A DNA stretch of 64,000 nt. Source: an uncultured Pseudomonas sp. GTDB lineage: Bacteria > Pseudomonadota > Gammaproteobacteria > Pseudomonadales > Pseudomonadaceae. Shown piece after piece: positions 1 to 9,023 of this stretch. The translations under genes and the position numbers were made by a program. Every line of letters starts with the position of its first letter. Within the stretch, counting starts at the first letter, position 1. The stretch covers positions 1 through 64,000 of the forward strand of contig NZ_CAMPHV010000001.1 of assembly GCF_946886105.1 (NCBI RefSeq). Direction: 5' to 3'. The notes under the pieces were generated by a model. It was given only the letters and a program-made list of their open reading frames with translations. It ran no database searches and had not been told where the DNA came from.

Positions 1-143
1 ACTGGCGCAGGCACACCTGGCGACCTGCCGGGTTAAGCTGGCCCCGCACGCGGGGGGGGGGGGCGAAGGTGTCGCAGTTCGACGGGCTGCGCCTAGGGTG
101 GTGCCGCATCGACTGCGGATTTGGTGAGCTTGATCTTAGCCAT
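1..143 (-). pseudogene. Decayed N-terminus of a tyrosine integrase, cut by window edge
   Basis: Read on the minus strand from an ATG at 143, the first codons give MAKIKLTKSAVDAA, the usual opening of phage/island integrases with the arm-binding domain (DUF4102 type). A TAG then follows at 93-95. Beyond it, other frames still resemble the family: an ELR and a D-T-F-A-P stretch around 70-85, and N-P-A-G-R-Q-V near 11-31, matching the family's 'ELRDTLVPGF...TPAGRKV' order. A run of 12 G (52-63) lies between the pieces. The frame changes and the early stop point to a dead gene. The rest, if present, is outside the window, so a mobile element or its scar may abut fabB. Homology is judged by eye. 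Confidence 0.6.
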
Positions 144-318
144 GTTGACTCCTCGGAAAGACTCGGTTCCAGGAGCCTGATGGGAGTCAAACGGGTGGGT
201 GCCGGGCCGAGGTTCAGAAAGCACCGCATATGATGGATCGTACTAAGCTATTGATAATATTGATGTATACGGATTGGGCAAAGTCGCGAGTTTCGGTGCT
301 GGAGCCATAGGGTCATAA

Positions 319-346
319 AAAACGGCGCTCAAGAGCGCCGTTTTTT
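319..346. terminator. Bidirectional rho-independent terminator after fabB
   Basis: A 10-bp perfect stem (321-330 with 333-342) is flanked by A-rich sequence on one side and six T on the other. It lies 15 bases beyond the fabB stop on the minus strand and could also stop transcription coming from the left. Confidence 0.85.
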
Positions 347-360
347 GTTCTGCGAGCTGT

Positions 361-1578
361 TTAGCCCTTGAAGCGTTTCAACACCAGGGTGGCGTTGGTG
401 CCGCCGAAACCGAAGCTGTTGCTCATCACGGTATCGATCTTGGCGTTTTCGACGGTGCTGAGCTGAATCGGCAGGTCGGCCATTTCCGGGTCGACTTCAT
501 CGATATTGACCGAGCCGGCGATGAAATTGCCTTCCATCATCAGCATGCAATAGATCGCTTCCTGCACGCCGGCAGCGCCCAGGGAGTGGCCCGAGAGGCT
601 CTTGGTCGAGCTGATGGCCGGGGCCTTGTCGCCGAACACTTCACGTACCGCGCGGCCTTCCGCCACGTCGCCGACCGGGGTCGAGGTGCCATGGGTGTTG
701 AGGTAGTCGATCGGCGTGTCGACGGTGGCCAGGGCTTGCTGCATGCAGCGTACTGCGCCTTCGCCGCTCGGCGCGACCATGTCGTAACCGTCGGAAGTCG
801 CACCGTAGCCAACCACTTCGGCGTAGATCTTGGCGCCACGCTTGAGGGCGTGTTCCAGCTCTTCGACCACCACCATGCCACCGCCGCCGGCAATGACGAA
901 ACCGTCACGCTTGGCGTCGTAGGCGCGCGAAGCTTTTTCCGGGGTTTCGTTGTACTGGGTGGAGAGGGCGCCCATGGCATCGAACAGGAAGCTCTGGCTC
1001 CAATGTTCTTCTTCGCCACCGCCGGCGAAGACGATGTCCTGCTTGCCCATCTGGATCTGTTCCATGGCGCTGCCGATGCAATGGGCGCTGGTGGCGCAAG
1101 CCGAGGAGATCGAATAGTTGATCCCCTTGATCTTGAACGGCGTGGCCAGGCAGGCCGATACGGTGCTGCCCATGGTACGGGGTACGCGATAGGGACCGAC
1201 GCGTTTGACGCCTTTCTCGCGTAGGATGTCCATGGCTTCCATCTGGTTGAAGGTGGAAGCACCACCGGAACCGGCGATCAGGCCGACCCGCGGATTGGAG
1301 ACTTCCTCGGCGCTGAGGCCGGCATCCTTGATTGCCTGCTCCATGGACAGGTAGGCGAACGCGGCGGCATCGCCCATAAAGCGATAGACCTTGCGGTCGA
1401 TCAGCTCTTCGAGGTTGAGGTCGACGGAGCCGGACACTTGGCTACGCAGGCCCATCTCGGCGTATTCCGGATTGAAGCGGATACCGGGACGGCCAGCGCG
1501 AAGGTTGGCGGAAACGGTTTCTTTGTCAGTGCCCAGGCAGGAAACAATACCCAAGCCGGTAATCACGACGCGGCGCAT
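361..1578 (-). CDS. fabB: 3-oxoacyl-ACP synthase I
   Basis: Condensing enzyme that elongates acyl-ACP with malonyl-ACP and is needed for unsaturated fatty acids; cytoplasmic, type II fatty acid synthesis. The 405-aa product has the usual FabB length. The nucleophile is Cys161 in [10 protein letters not shown]; the two histidines lie in NTHGTSTP and SGHSLGAAG. The C-terminus has the [13 protein letters not shown] motif typical of the family. The start has a good ribosome site (AAGGATT). fabA ends 12 bases upstream, so the two form the fabA-fabB operon, transcribed leftwards into the terminator at 319-346. No DesT-type palindrome was recognised in front of fabA. Confidence 0.97.
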   Translation of the reverse strand: MRRVVITGLGIVSCLGTDKETVSANLRAGRPGIRFNPEYAEMGLRSQVSGSVDLNLEELIDRKVYRFMGDAAAFAYLSMEQAIKDAGLSAEEVSNPRVGLIAGSGGASTFNQMEAMDILREKGVKRVGPYRVPRTMGSTVSACLATPFKIKGINYSISSACATSAHCIGSAMEQIQMGKQDIVFAGGGEEEHWSQSFLFDAMGALSTQYNETPEKASRAYDAKRDGFVIAGGGGMVVVEELEHALKRGAKIYAEVVGYGATSDGYDMVAPSGEGAVRCMQQALATVDTPIDYLNTHGTSTPVGDVAEGRAVREVFGDKAPAISSTKSLSGHSLGAAGVQEAIYCMLMMEGNFIAGSVNIDEVDPEMADLPIQLSTVENAKIDTVMSNSFGFGGTNATLVLKRFKG

Positions 1579-1590
1579 GCGAAGAATCCT

Positions 1591-2106
1591 TTAGAAGCTA
1601 TCGGTGGAAGTGAACAGGCCGACGCGCAAACCTTCGGCGCTATAAATCTCGCGACCATCGACGCTCACGGTGCCATCGGCGATGGCCAGGATCAACGAGC
1701 GGGTGATGGTGCGTTTGATCTGAATGTTGTAGGTGACCTTCTTGGCGGTCGGCAGTACCTGGCCGAAAAACTTCACTTCGCCCGAGCCGAGTGCGCGGCC
1801 ACGGCCAGGGTTGCCCTGCCAGCCGAGGAAGAAGCCGACTAATTGCCACATGGCGTCGAGGCCGAGGCAGCCGGGCATTACCGGGTCGCCTTCGAAGTGG
1901 CATGCGAAGAACCACAGGTCCGGATTGATATCGAGCTCGGCGACGATCTCGCCTTTGCCGTATTTGCCGCCGGTGTCGCTGATATGGGTAATGCGATCGA
2001 TCATCAGCATGTTCGGGGCGGGCAGTTGCGCATTACCTGGGCCGAACAGTTCGCCGCGGCTGCAGCGCAACAGGTCTTCCTGGGTGAAGGCGTTTTGTTT
2101 GGTCAT
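1591..2106 (-). CDS. fabA: 3-hydroxydecanoyl-ACP dehydratase/isomerase
   Basis: Dehydrates 3-hydroxydecanoyl-ACP and isomerises trans-2 to cis-3 decenoyl-ACP, the branch point to unsaturated fatty acids. Length is 171 aa, as in known FabA. The catalytic His70 ([14 protein letters not shown]) and Asp84 (GLDAMWQ) sit at the positions expected for the family. A strong GAGGAG ribosome site precedes the ATG. It is the first gene of fabA-fabB. The 290 bases between it and the sensor kinase gene hold its promoter, which I could not place with confidence. Confidence 0.97.
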   Translation of the reverse strand: MTKQNAFTQEDLLRCSRGELFGPGNAQLPAPNMLMIDRITHISDTGGKYGKGEIVAELDINPDLWFFACHFEGDPVMPGCLGLDAMWQLVGFFLGWQGNPGRGRALGSGEVKFFGQVLPTAKKVTYNIQIKRTITRSLILAIADGTVSVDGREIYSAEGLRVGLFTSTDSF

Positions 2107-2396
2107 GCGAGCTCCTCAATAGTCCCACCCGCCGAGGCTGGGTGAATCGTCCTGGCTGGCGGCGCATCGGTGCGCCTGCCAGCAGCCTAGTCATAGACTG
2201 TTGCGTTGTAATGAAAGTCACAGCACGGGGCACAGTTGTACACCGGGCGACGCCTGCTGCTACATCGACCAACCGTTGGTAAGCCCGTGCGCTACGCTGC
2301 TCGGGCTGTAAATCAGCCTCGCCATGTTGGCATGCGCGGGCTGTTCGACTGCTGTTGCGCGGACGATGCTTATCGCGTTCGCCAGCTTGAAGCAGA

Positions 2397-4331
2397 TCAC
2401 GCACTCTCGCTACTCGCCGAAGGTCGGGAGGGTAGCCAGCGCTGCAGTACCCGTTGTAAATCCACCCGTTTGAAGGGCTTGGCCAGATAATCGTTCATTC
2501 CGGCGCTCAAACAGGCTTCGCGGTCACCCTGCAGGGCGTTGGCGGTGAGGGCGATGATCGGTAGATCGGCCGCAGATTTAAAACGACGAATCTGACGGGT
2601 CGCTTCATAGCCGTCCATGATCGGCAGGCGGCAATCCATCAGGACCGCGGCAAAGGCTTGGCGTTCGATGCAATAAACCGCTTGCGCGCCGTCGCCGACA
2701 TGACTGACTTCATAGCCGAGGCTGCGCAGCATGGCTTCGATGACCGTTTGATTGACTGGATTGTCCTCGACCAGCAGGACCGCCTGGCCCTGGCCCTGAG
2801 ACTCTTCGAGCAGGCCGCTGTGGACCAAGTGCTTGGTCTCCCGGGAAAACGGCAGGGGGATTTCCAGGATGAAGGTCGAGCCCCGGCCTTCCTGGCTTTG
2901 CGCCGTCAAGGTGCCGCCCATGCGTTCGGCCAGAGTGCGCGCGATCGGCAAGCCGAGCCCGGTTCCGCCGTAGCGGCGGGAAATCGAGGTGTCGGCCTGC
3001 TGGAACGCATCGAACATATGCTCCAGGCGCTCGGGTGAGATGCCGATGCCGCTGTCGTGCACCGCGCAACTGAACCACAGCACTTGCTTATCCAGGAGTT
3101 GCCAATGGGTTTCCACGCGGATACTGCCTGCTTCGGTGAATTTCAATGCATTACCGATCAGGTTGACCAGGATTTGTCGAATACGCGTCGGGTCGCCCTG
3201 AACTTCCAGCTGTTCGAGTCCATCCGGGACCAGCAGGTTCAATTCCAGGCCACGTTGCTGGGCGCTGTATTGGAATACCTGAATCGAGCTTTGCAGCAAC
3301 TCCAATAGGTTGAAGGTGAGGCATTCGAGTTCCAGGGCGCCGCGTTCGATCCGGGAGAAGTCGAGGATGTCGTTGATGACTTTCAACAAATGCTCAGTGG
3401 ACTCGGTGGCCAGGGCGGCATATTCGTCCTGCTCCCGGGTCATTTCGGTGGTTTCCAGCAATTGCAGCATGCCCAGTACGCCGTTCATGGGCGTACGCAG
3501 CTCATGGCTCATCATGGCGAGAAAGTCGGATTTGGCGCGGTTGGCTTGCTCCGACTCTTCGCGGGCCTTGATCAGCAGCGCCATCGCTTGCTGTTGCTCG
3601 CTGCTGGCGCGGTCCAGGCCGTTGGCCAGGTTGTTGATGTGCCGGGCCAGCGCGCCCAGCTCGCTGTCGCCGAGCTCGGGCAGGGCGGTGCGGTAATTGC
3701 CGGCCTGGATCGCGGCGACCGCTTCGCCCATGGCGCTGAGCGGTTGGGATAAGCGCCGGGCCAGCCGCCGCGCGAGGATAAAAGTGAGGAAGAGGGCGAG
3801 CAGCGCCAAGACGGCGGCCTTGAGGAGAATTTCCTGCTGTCGGGTGTTGAAGGCGTCGTTCGACATCCCCACGACCACGCGCCCGAGGTAGTCGTTGCCC
3901 GATTGCCCGGCATCCGGGCGTACGCTGCTGTTCTGCAGGAAATCCTGGTTCAAGGCGATTTGTTGCAGGCGAATGGCGGAGTGGAACACCTCGACCTGGG
4001 GGCTGTTTTGTCCCTGATGGGCGGGTTGTTCGACGTACACCAGGATGTTTTCTTCGCGGTCGCGAACCTCGATAAAGCGCACATGGGGGGTTTTCAAGGT
4101 GGCGCTCAAGAGCGTTTCGAGCACTTCCAGGTTGCCGGAAATGACTCCGTATTCGGTCGCGGGCGCCAATTGGCTGGCGATCAGTTGGCCGGTGTGATCG
4201 AGCTCCTGGCGAAGATCCTGGAGCCGGGCGAAGGTGAAATAGCCGGTCAGTAGCAGGGTCATCAGTAATGCCGGGCCGACGCTGATCAGTTGTGTGCGGG
4301 TATGGATATCCCAGCCATGCCGCAGTTTCAT
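2397..4331 (-). CDS. Hybrid sensor histidine kinase without Hpt domain (PA1611-like)
   Basis: Inner-membrane two-component kinase, 644 aa. Order: TM1 at about 15-34, periplasmic sensor about 40-165, TM2 about 170-188, HAMP about 190-245, HisKA with H-box SHELRTP (His276), HATPase with N, G1 (DSGIG) and G2 (GGTGLGL) boxes to about 495, and a receiver about 516-635 with phospho-acceptor Asp566 (VLMDCRLP). There is no C-terminal Hpt domain, so phosphate must pass to a separate Hpt. The start is the ATG at 4331, overlapping the upstream stop in ATGA; the frame extends upstream only as shadow. From memory, P. aeruginosa has PA1611, a kinase of the RetS/HptB/Gac network, beside fabA. Assigning this gene to that role is inference. 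Co-transcription with a receptor and a binding-like protein suggests a nutrient input. Confidence 0.85.
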   Translation of the reverse strand: MKLRHGWDIHTRTQLISVGPALLMTLLLTGYFTFARLQDLRQELDHTGQLIASQLAPATEYGVISGNLEVLETLLSATLKTPHVRFIEVRDREENILVYVEQPAHQGQNSPQVEVFHSAIRLQQIALNQDFLQNSSVRPDAGQSGNDYLGRVVVGMSNDAFNTRQQEILLKAAVLALLALFLTFILARRLARRLSQPLSAMGEAVAAIQAGNYRTALPELGDSELGALARHINNLANGLDRASSEQQQAMALLIKAREESEQANRAKSDFLAMMSHELRTPMNGVLGMLQLLETTEMTREQDEYAALATESTEHLLKVINDILDFSRIERGALELECLTFNLLELLQSSIQVFQYSAQQRGLELNLLVPDGLEQLEVQGDPTRIRQILVNLIGNALKFTEAGSIRVETHWQLLDKQVLWFSCAVHDSGIGISPERLEHMFDAFQQADTSISRRYGGTGLGLPIARTLAERMGGTLTAQSQEGRGSTFILEIPLPFSRETKHLVHSGLLEESQGQGQAVLLVEDNPVNQTVIEAMLRSLGYEVSHVGDGAQAVYCIERQAFAAVLMDCRLPIMDGYEATRQIRRFKSAADLPIIALTANALQGDREACLSAGMNDYLAKPFKRVDLQRVLQRWLPSRPSASSESA

Positions 4332-5254
4332 GGGATATCTCCTTCGACGACTTGTTGCGTCAGGGTAGCGTCGTCGGCCAACTCGATAGCCAGTGCGCGC
4401 GCCACTTGGCGATTGCCGAGTACTTTGAAATGGGTCGGGTAAGCGCTGCGCGGCCAGTCGGCGGGCGGACGATCGAGCCATAGTTCGAGGCTGGCCAACC
4501 AATCGACCTGATCGCTGTAGACGCTGGCCAGGCTACCCGCGCGCACGAAGCTGGCGTTGGGGCCGATGATCGCGCGTTGTTGGCTATAGCTGGTCAACAA
4601 AAGATTCTTCGCGGTTTGCGGATTGAACAGGTCGTCGTCGTTAAGCCCGAACAGCAGATCGCTGCGCTGCAATACATCCAACAGCGGGCGATTGTCGCGC
4701 CTGTCCGGCCATTCCCGGCTGACAATTCGCAAACCCTGCGAGTTGGCGGCGTGTTGCAGTTCGTCGAGCAGGAAGGCGCTGTGCGCATCGTAGAGCACGC
4801 CGATATGTTTTACCTGCGGCATAAGGGTGCGCACCAGACGCAGCTGGCGCCGGGGCGAGGGGTCGCTCCAGAGCAGCGTCAGATATGGCGGGCGGGCATT
4901 GCCGAGACGCTTCTGCGCCTGCACCTTGGCGATACGCAGGACCAGCGTCGGCGGTCCCTTGTCGCTGCTCAGGCGCCATTCGAGCGCCTCGTCGCCGAAT
5001 ATGATCAAACGGCTGCTGGCGGGGAGGGCGTTGGCGGCGGCGAGTTCGGCGAGGGGACGGAAACTCACCTGGTCGTGTGGTCTGCGCGCCGCCAGATCGG
5101 CGGTGAATGTGCGGATCGCCGGGTTGTCCTCGGCGCTGCTGAGAATAATCTCGGCGGCCAGGGCGGGCTGCAACGCCAATAGGCAGCAAAGCAGCAGCCA
5201 ATGGCCGATTGTCGTGCGCCATGGGTTTCTCGTCCGGGTTAGCTGGCGTTGCAT
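4328..5254 (-). CDS. Periplasmic ABC substrate-binding-like protein
   Basis: 308 aa with a Sec signal peptide: basic start, then a hydrophobic stretch about 17-33 ending in ALAAE. The body resembles periplasmic binding proteins of the ABC_sub_bind (PF04392) kind: 'VLYDAHSAFLLDELQHAA' and 'GLNDDDLFNP' are typical segments. No ABC ATPase or permease is adjacent. It begins two bases after the TonB-dependent receptor stop and overlaps the kinase start by four bases, so the three genes are one unit. A ligand-sensing or ligand-presenting partner for the kinase is more likely than classical import, but this is inference and the ligand is unknown. Confidence 0.7.
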   Translation of the reverse strand: MQRQLTRTRNPWRTTIGHWLLLCCLLALQPALAAEIILSSAEDNPAIRTFTADLAARRPHDQVSFRPLAELAAANALPASSRLIIFGDEALEWRLSSDKGPPTLVLRIAKVQAQKRLGNARPPYLTLLWSDPSPRRQLRLVRTLMPQVKHIGVLYDAHSAFLLDELQHAANSQGLRIVSREWPDRRDNRPLLDVLQRSDLLFGLNDDDLFNPQTAKNLLLTSYSQQRAIIGPNASFVRAGSLASVYSDQVDWLASLELWLDRPPADWPRSAYPTHFKVLGNRQVARALAIELADDATLTQQVVEGDIP

Positions 5255-5256
5255 GG

Positions 5257-7371
5257 CTAGAACTCTAACTCGGCACTGAAATACAGCAGGTGGCGCTTGT
5301 CCTGATTGTTTTCCCGCCAGGTCAGCGGTTCATCGTCCAGGCGTTGCTGCATGACCGCCGCCAGTTCCAAGGCCGCGCCGCCCATGGCGATGCGCTTGGC
5401 GATGCGCAGATCCATGCGTTCGAAGCGATAGCGGTTGAGTTGGTCGGCGCCGTAGTAGAACAGCCCGCTCGACCAGCCCTGGCCCCAATCGCGCAGCCAA
5501 CCGACGGAGCCGCTGTGGCGTGCGGTCAGGCGCTGGTCGAGTTCGCTGCTGGCGACGAAATCGACATAGGCGTAGCTCAGGCGCAAGCGGTCGGCTTGGC
5601 TGAGTTGCCAGTCGAGTTGGCCCTCCGCCCCGCGGAACTCTATCCAGTTGTCGTTGCTGGGTAGTGCCGCGCCGTTGCTCAGCGGCTCGCTGATCATGTC
5701 GTCGATGCGTTCGTCGAACAGCTTGAGATCCAGGTGCAGATCACCGCTGTCGGATTGGCCGTTATAGCCCAGCTCCCAGGAACGCATGCGTTCCTGTTGC
5801 AGATTGCCGGGCCCTGGGGTGGTGACGAAATAGTCGGCATCGCGCTGGCCGAAGGGCTGCGGCTCGATATCGCGTACCCGGTAATTCCAATTGGCGTCGT
5901 TCTCCAGCATGTCCGGCGAGCGTACCGCCTGCGAATACACCGCGCGCAGGCCATGACGCGGGTTGATCAGGTAGTTGACGGCCAGGCGCGGGGTCAGCGA
6001 GTCGCCGCTGCGTTGGTCGCGCTCGTACATCGCCCCGGTCTGCAGCAACCAATGGCTGCTGGCTTGCCATTCCAGGTGGCCGAACAGGCGCCAGGTGTCG
6101 TTGCGCAGTTGCCCCGAGAAAAAGGTTTCGGACTCGGCGATGTCATGCCGATAGTTGGCGCCGCTGAGCAGACGCAAGCCATCGCCCAGGCTCAGGGTGT
6201 CCTGCAGTTCGAGCTCGTAGCGGCTCTCGCGCAGGTCCTGATTGACGCTGCCGCAGACCCTGTCCAACCCGCCGCTGGCCAGTTGGGCCGCCACCTGGTT
6301 GGCCAGCGCCTGTTCCTGCGGCGTACCGCTGGCTATCACCGCCGGAGTGGGCGAGCGGGCAAAACGCTCGGCGAACGCAGCGTTCAGGCGCCATAGCGCG
6401 CTCAACTGCGGGCTGACGACAATGGCCGCATCGCAGGCGCGCCAATTGCTCAGGCGCTCCCAGTGTTGCAGCGAGGTCGATACTTGCAGGCTGTGCAGAT
6501 TGCTGAAGTCGATATTCCAGCGCAGGCCCGCGGCGTAATCACGGGCTTTGCTGTCGCTGTTGTCATCGCCGGGCGCGTAGTCGCCGAATACCGGTTGGTA
6601 GCTGTAACGACTCTGGTTGCTGCCTTCCTTGAGTGCCAACTGCCAATCCAGGCTATGCCGGCTATCGAGTTGCTGAGTGGCGGAGAGATTGAGGCGGTTG
6701 AGCCGACGGCTGTCGCGGTAGTCGCGATCAAACTCGTCGTGATCGAAGCCGTCGTCCTGCTGGCCGGAGAGTGACAGGCGCAACGCGCCATGGTCCCAAG
6801 CCACGCCATGGCTGGCATACCAATCCTGGATGCCGTTATGGCCTTGCGTGGTCTTCAGACGGGTGCCCTGGCTATTGAGCGGTGCGCGGGTGGTGATGCT
6901 GATCACCCCCATCAGGGCATTGGCGCCATAGCTCACGGTATTCGGCCCGCGAAACACTTCGATGCGTTCGATGTCTTCTATAGCGACGGGGATGTCGGTC
7001 CAATCCACGGTCGCCAGGCCCGGGTGATACACCGAGCGTCCGTCGACCAGCACTTGCAGGCGCCGGGCTTCGGTGACATTGCTGCCGTGGTAATTAGCCG
7101 TCGGTTGGTTGCCGTTGCGGTAGCCGATCATCATGCCCGGTACCAGGCGCAGCAACTCGACGATGTCGCGCGCGCCGCTGGCCCTGATCAGCGCGCTGTC
7201 GAGTACCGTCATGCTGCCCGGAACGGCCGCGGGTGCTTGTTTGAGCCGCGTTGCGGTCAGCACCTGCGGCAGCGGTTGTTCGACGCCGAATAAATCGTCG
7301 GCGAGCGCCTGGGGGCCGACCGCCAGGGCCAAGGCGCTCAGCGCGAGAGAAATTCGGGTGTTGGTAGCCAC
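5257..7371 (-). CDS. TonB-dependent outer membrane receptor
   Basis: 704 aa with a signal peptide (about 1-24, cut after QALA), a plug domain about 40-155 (VLVDGRSVY, IERIEVFRGPNTVSYGANALMGVI) and a 22-strand-type barrel ending in the aromatic outer membrane signature YFSAELEF. It should take up a ligand with energy from TonB-ExbBD. The plug resembles BtuB/colicin I receptor-like proteins more than siderophore receptors with an extra signalling domain, and there is no N-terminal signalling domain. Translation starts at a GTG (7371) with AAGG eight bases upstream. It is the first gene of the receptor-binding protein-kinase unit. No Fur box or B12 riboswitch was seen upstream. Confidence 0.88.
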   Translation of the reverse strand: MATNTRISLALSALALAVGPQALADDLFGVEQPLPQVLTATRLKQAPAAVPGSMTVLDSALIRASGARDIVELLRLVPGMMIGYRNGNQPTANYHGSNVTEARRLQVLVDGRSVYHPGLATVDWTDIPVAIEDIERIEVFRGPNTVSYGANALMGVISITTRAPLNSQGTRLKTTQGHNGIQDWYASHGVAWDHGALRLSLSGQQDDGFDHDEFDRDYRDSRRLNRLNLSATQQLDSRHSLDWQLALKEGSNQSRYSYQPVFGDYAPGDDNSDSKARDYAAGLRWNIDFSNLHSLQVSTSLQHWERLSNWRACDAAIVVSPQLSALWRLNAAFAERFARSPTPAVIASGTPQEQALANQVAAQLASGGLDRVCGSVNQDLRESRYELELQDTLSLGDGLRLLSGANYRHDIAESETFFSGQLRNDTWRLFGHLEWQASSHWLLQTGAMYERDQRSGDSLTPRLAVNYLINPRHGLRAVYSQAVRSPDMLENDANWNYRVRDIEPQPFGQRDADYFVTTPGPGNLQQERMRSWELGYNGQSDSGDLHLDLKLFDERIDDMISEPLSNGAALPSNDNWIEFRGAEGQLDWQLSQADRLRLSYAYVDFVASSELDQRLTARHSGSVGWLRDWGQGWSSGLFYYGADQLNRYRFERMDLRIAKRIAMGGAALELAAVMQQRLDDEPLTWRENNQDKRHLLYFSAELEF

Positions 7372-7387
7372 GCAACAGCCTTGTCAG

Positions 7388-7411
7388 CGTTAAAGGTGCT
7401 GCATATTAACG
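7388..7411. promoter_or_regulatory. Inverted repeat in TonB receptor leader/promoter
   Basis: CGTTAA-N12-TTAACG lies 17-40 bases before the receptor start. It overlaps a minus-strand TAATAT (7403-7408) that could be a -10 box. Spacing suits an operator, but half-sites of six bases can arise by chance. Confidence 0.3.
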
Positions 7412-7478
7412 GAAAGTCGCGCAGTGACGCAGGGCTTCCAGCGAAGTCTCGCGCTCTGTGTGTCGAACCAGCGAAAAG

Positions 7479-7507
7479 CTGGCCGCTGAAGCCTTGCTCC
7501 GTATAAT
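7479..7507 (+). promoter_or_regulatory. Candidate sigma-70 promoter of gpsA
   Basis: A perfect TATAAT at 7502-7507 lies 43 bases before the gpsA ATG. The -35 is weak (CTGGCC at 7479-7484, 17-base spacer). Confidence 0.5.
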
Positions 7508-7549
7508 GACCACCGACTGCCATACCGCATGGCTCACTACGGAATCCTT

Positions 7550-8572
7550 ATGACTGAGCAGCAACCCATAGCCGTGCTAGGCGGCGGTAGCTTCGGTACG
7601 GCGATTGCCAATCTGTTGGCGGAAAACGGCCAACACGTCCTGTTGTGGATGCGTGACCCGGAGCAAGCCGAGGCGATTCGTCTGACCGGCGAGAATCCGC
7701 GTTATCTGAAAGGCGTGAAAATCCATGCTGGTGTCGAACCGATCAGCGATCTGGCCGCGACCCTCGACGCCTGCGAGCTGGTATTCGTCGCCCTGCCATC
7801 CAGCGCCCTGCGCCAGGCTTTGCAGCCGATGGCGGAAAAACTCCAAGGCAAAATGCTGATCAGCACCACCAAAGGCATCGAAGCGCAGAGCTTCAAGCTG
7901 ATGAGCCAGATTCTCGAAGACATCGCCCCGCAGGCGCGCATCGGTGTGCTCTCCGGGCCGAATCTGGCCAGGGAGGTCGCCGAGCATGCACTGACCGCCA
8001 GTGTCATCGCCAGCGAAGACGAGGAACTCTGCCAGCGCGTGCAGGACGCGCTGCATGGCCGTACTTTTCGCGTCTATGCCAGCACCGATCGCTTCGGCGT
8101 CGAGCTGGGCGGGGCGCTGAAGAACGTCTATGCGATCATCGCCGGGATGGCCGCCGCCCTGGGGATGGGCGAGAACACCCGAGGCATGCTGATCACCCGC
8201 GCCCTGGCGGAAATGACCCGCTTCGCCGTGCAATTGGGCGCCAACCCCATGACCTTCCTCGGCCTGGCCGGCGTCGGTGACCTGATCGTCACCTGCTCGT
8301 CGTCGAAAAGCCGCAACTACCAGGTCGGTTTCGCCCTGGGCGAAGGCCTGAGCCTGGAGGACGCAGTCGCACGCCTTGGCGAAGTGGCGGAGGGGGTGAA
8401 CACGATCAAGGTGTTGAAGTCCAAGGCCGAGGAGTTACAGGTGTACATGCCGCTGGTTGCCGGTTTGCATGCCATTCTGTTCGAAGGGCGTACCTTGGAT
8501 CAGGTGGTCGAAGGGCTGATGCGCGCCGAACCGAAAACCGACGTCGATTTCATTCCCATCACGGGCTTTTAG
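7550..8572 (+). CDS. gpsA: NAD(P)-dependent glycerol-3-phosphate dehydrogenase
   Basis: Reduces dihydroxyacetone phosphate to sn-glycerol 3-phosphate, the backbone for phospholipids; cytoplasmic. 340 aa, family length. The N-terminal Rossmann motif [10 protein letters not shown] is present, as are [16 protein letters not shown] and the catalytic-lysine region [14 protein letters not shown]. The start chosen is ATG 7550 (MTEQQP) with GGAATCC upstream; an in-frame ATG at 7529 adds residues not typical of the family. It has its own promoter, is divergent from the TonB receptor, and is followed by a small membrane-protein gene and sixA on the same strand. Confidence 0.96.
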   Translation: MTEQQPIAVLGGGSFGTAIANLLAENGQHVLLWMRDPEQAEAIRLTGENPRYLKGVKIHAGVEPISDLAATLDACELVFVALPSSALRQALQPMAEKLQGKMLISTTKGIEAQSFKLMSQILEDIAPQARIGVLSGPNLAREVAEHALTASVIASEDEELCQRVQDALHGRTFRVYASTDRFGVELGGALKNVYAIIAGMAAALGMGENTRGMLITRALAEMTRFAVQLGANPMTFLGLAGVGDLIVTCSSSKSRNYQVGFALGEGLSLEDAVARLGEVAEGVNTIKVLKSKAEELQVYMPLVAGLHAILFEGRTLDQVVEGLMRAEPKTDVDFIPITGF

Positions 8573-8650
8573 TTCGAACCCCCGTATTTACCGGGCTTGG
8601 CGCCGGGTTCGGCAACTGCCCGATCGTGGGGTTTTTATAAGGAGATGAAC

Positions 8651-9013
8651 ATGAGTGAAGCGAAGATGAGCGAAGAAGGTAAAACACTGGAGCGCGAATC
8701 CATCGCTCTGCGGATTCTGTGGATGCTGCTGTTCGTGGTCATTTGGCAGTTGGCCGAGCTGCTGTTGGGCGCTGTGGTGTTGCTGCAACTCGGTTATCGG
8801 CTGTTCTACGGGGCGCCGAGCGGGAGCCTGCTCGGTTTCGGCGACAGCCTGTGTCAGTACCTGGCGCAGATCGGTCGCTTCGGCACCTTCAATAGCGACG
8901 AGAAACCCTGGCCGTTCACCGATTGGCCGACCCCGCAGGCCCCGCAAGGCGAAGCGCCGCACAGCATCCCGCCGGCGGCGCATTCGGTGCACGACGAGGA
9001 GCCGCGCCTGTGA
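8651..9013 (+). CDS. Small DUF4389-type membrane protein
   Basis: 120 aa. One strong hydrophobic segment about 18-42 (LWMLLFVVIWQLAELLLGAVVLLQLGY) follows an acidic N-terminus; the tail is proline-rich (WPFTDWPTPQAPQG). This matches the DUF4389 family, whose function is unknown. The start at 8651 has a very good AAGGAG site; longer in-frame starts at 8597 and 8645 are less likely. It lies 78 bases after gpsA and 10 bases before sixA, so it is probably translated from the same transcript as sixA. Confidence 0.75.
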   Translation: MSEAKMSEEGKTLERESIALRILWMLLFVVIWQLAELLLGAVVLLQLGYRLFYGAPSGSLLGFGDSLCQYLAQIGRFGTFNSDEKPWPFTDWPTPQAPQGEAPHSIPPAAHSVHDEEPRL

Positions 9014-9023
9014 GTAGTGTCCG

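Noticed and set aside
586..1224. 212-codon plus-strand frame antisense to fabB
   Set aside because: It lies wholly within fabB and arises from GC-rich codon bias; no start signal or domain.
5257..7549. Cobalamin riboswitch or Fur box before the TonB receptor
   Set aside because: No B12-box or Fur-like 19-mer seen; only a short inverted repeat.
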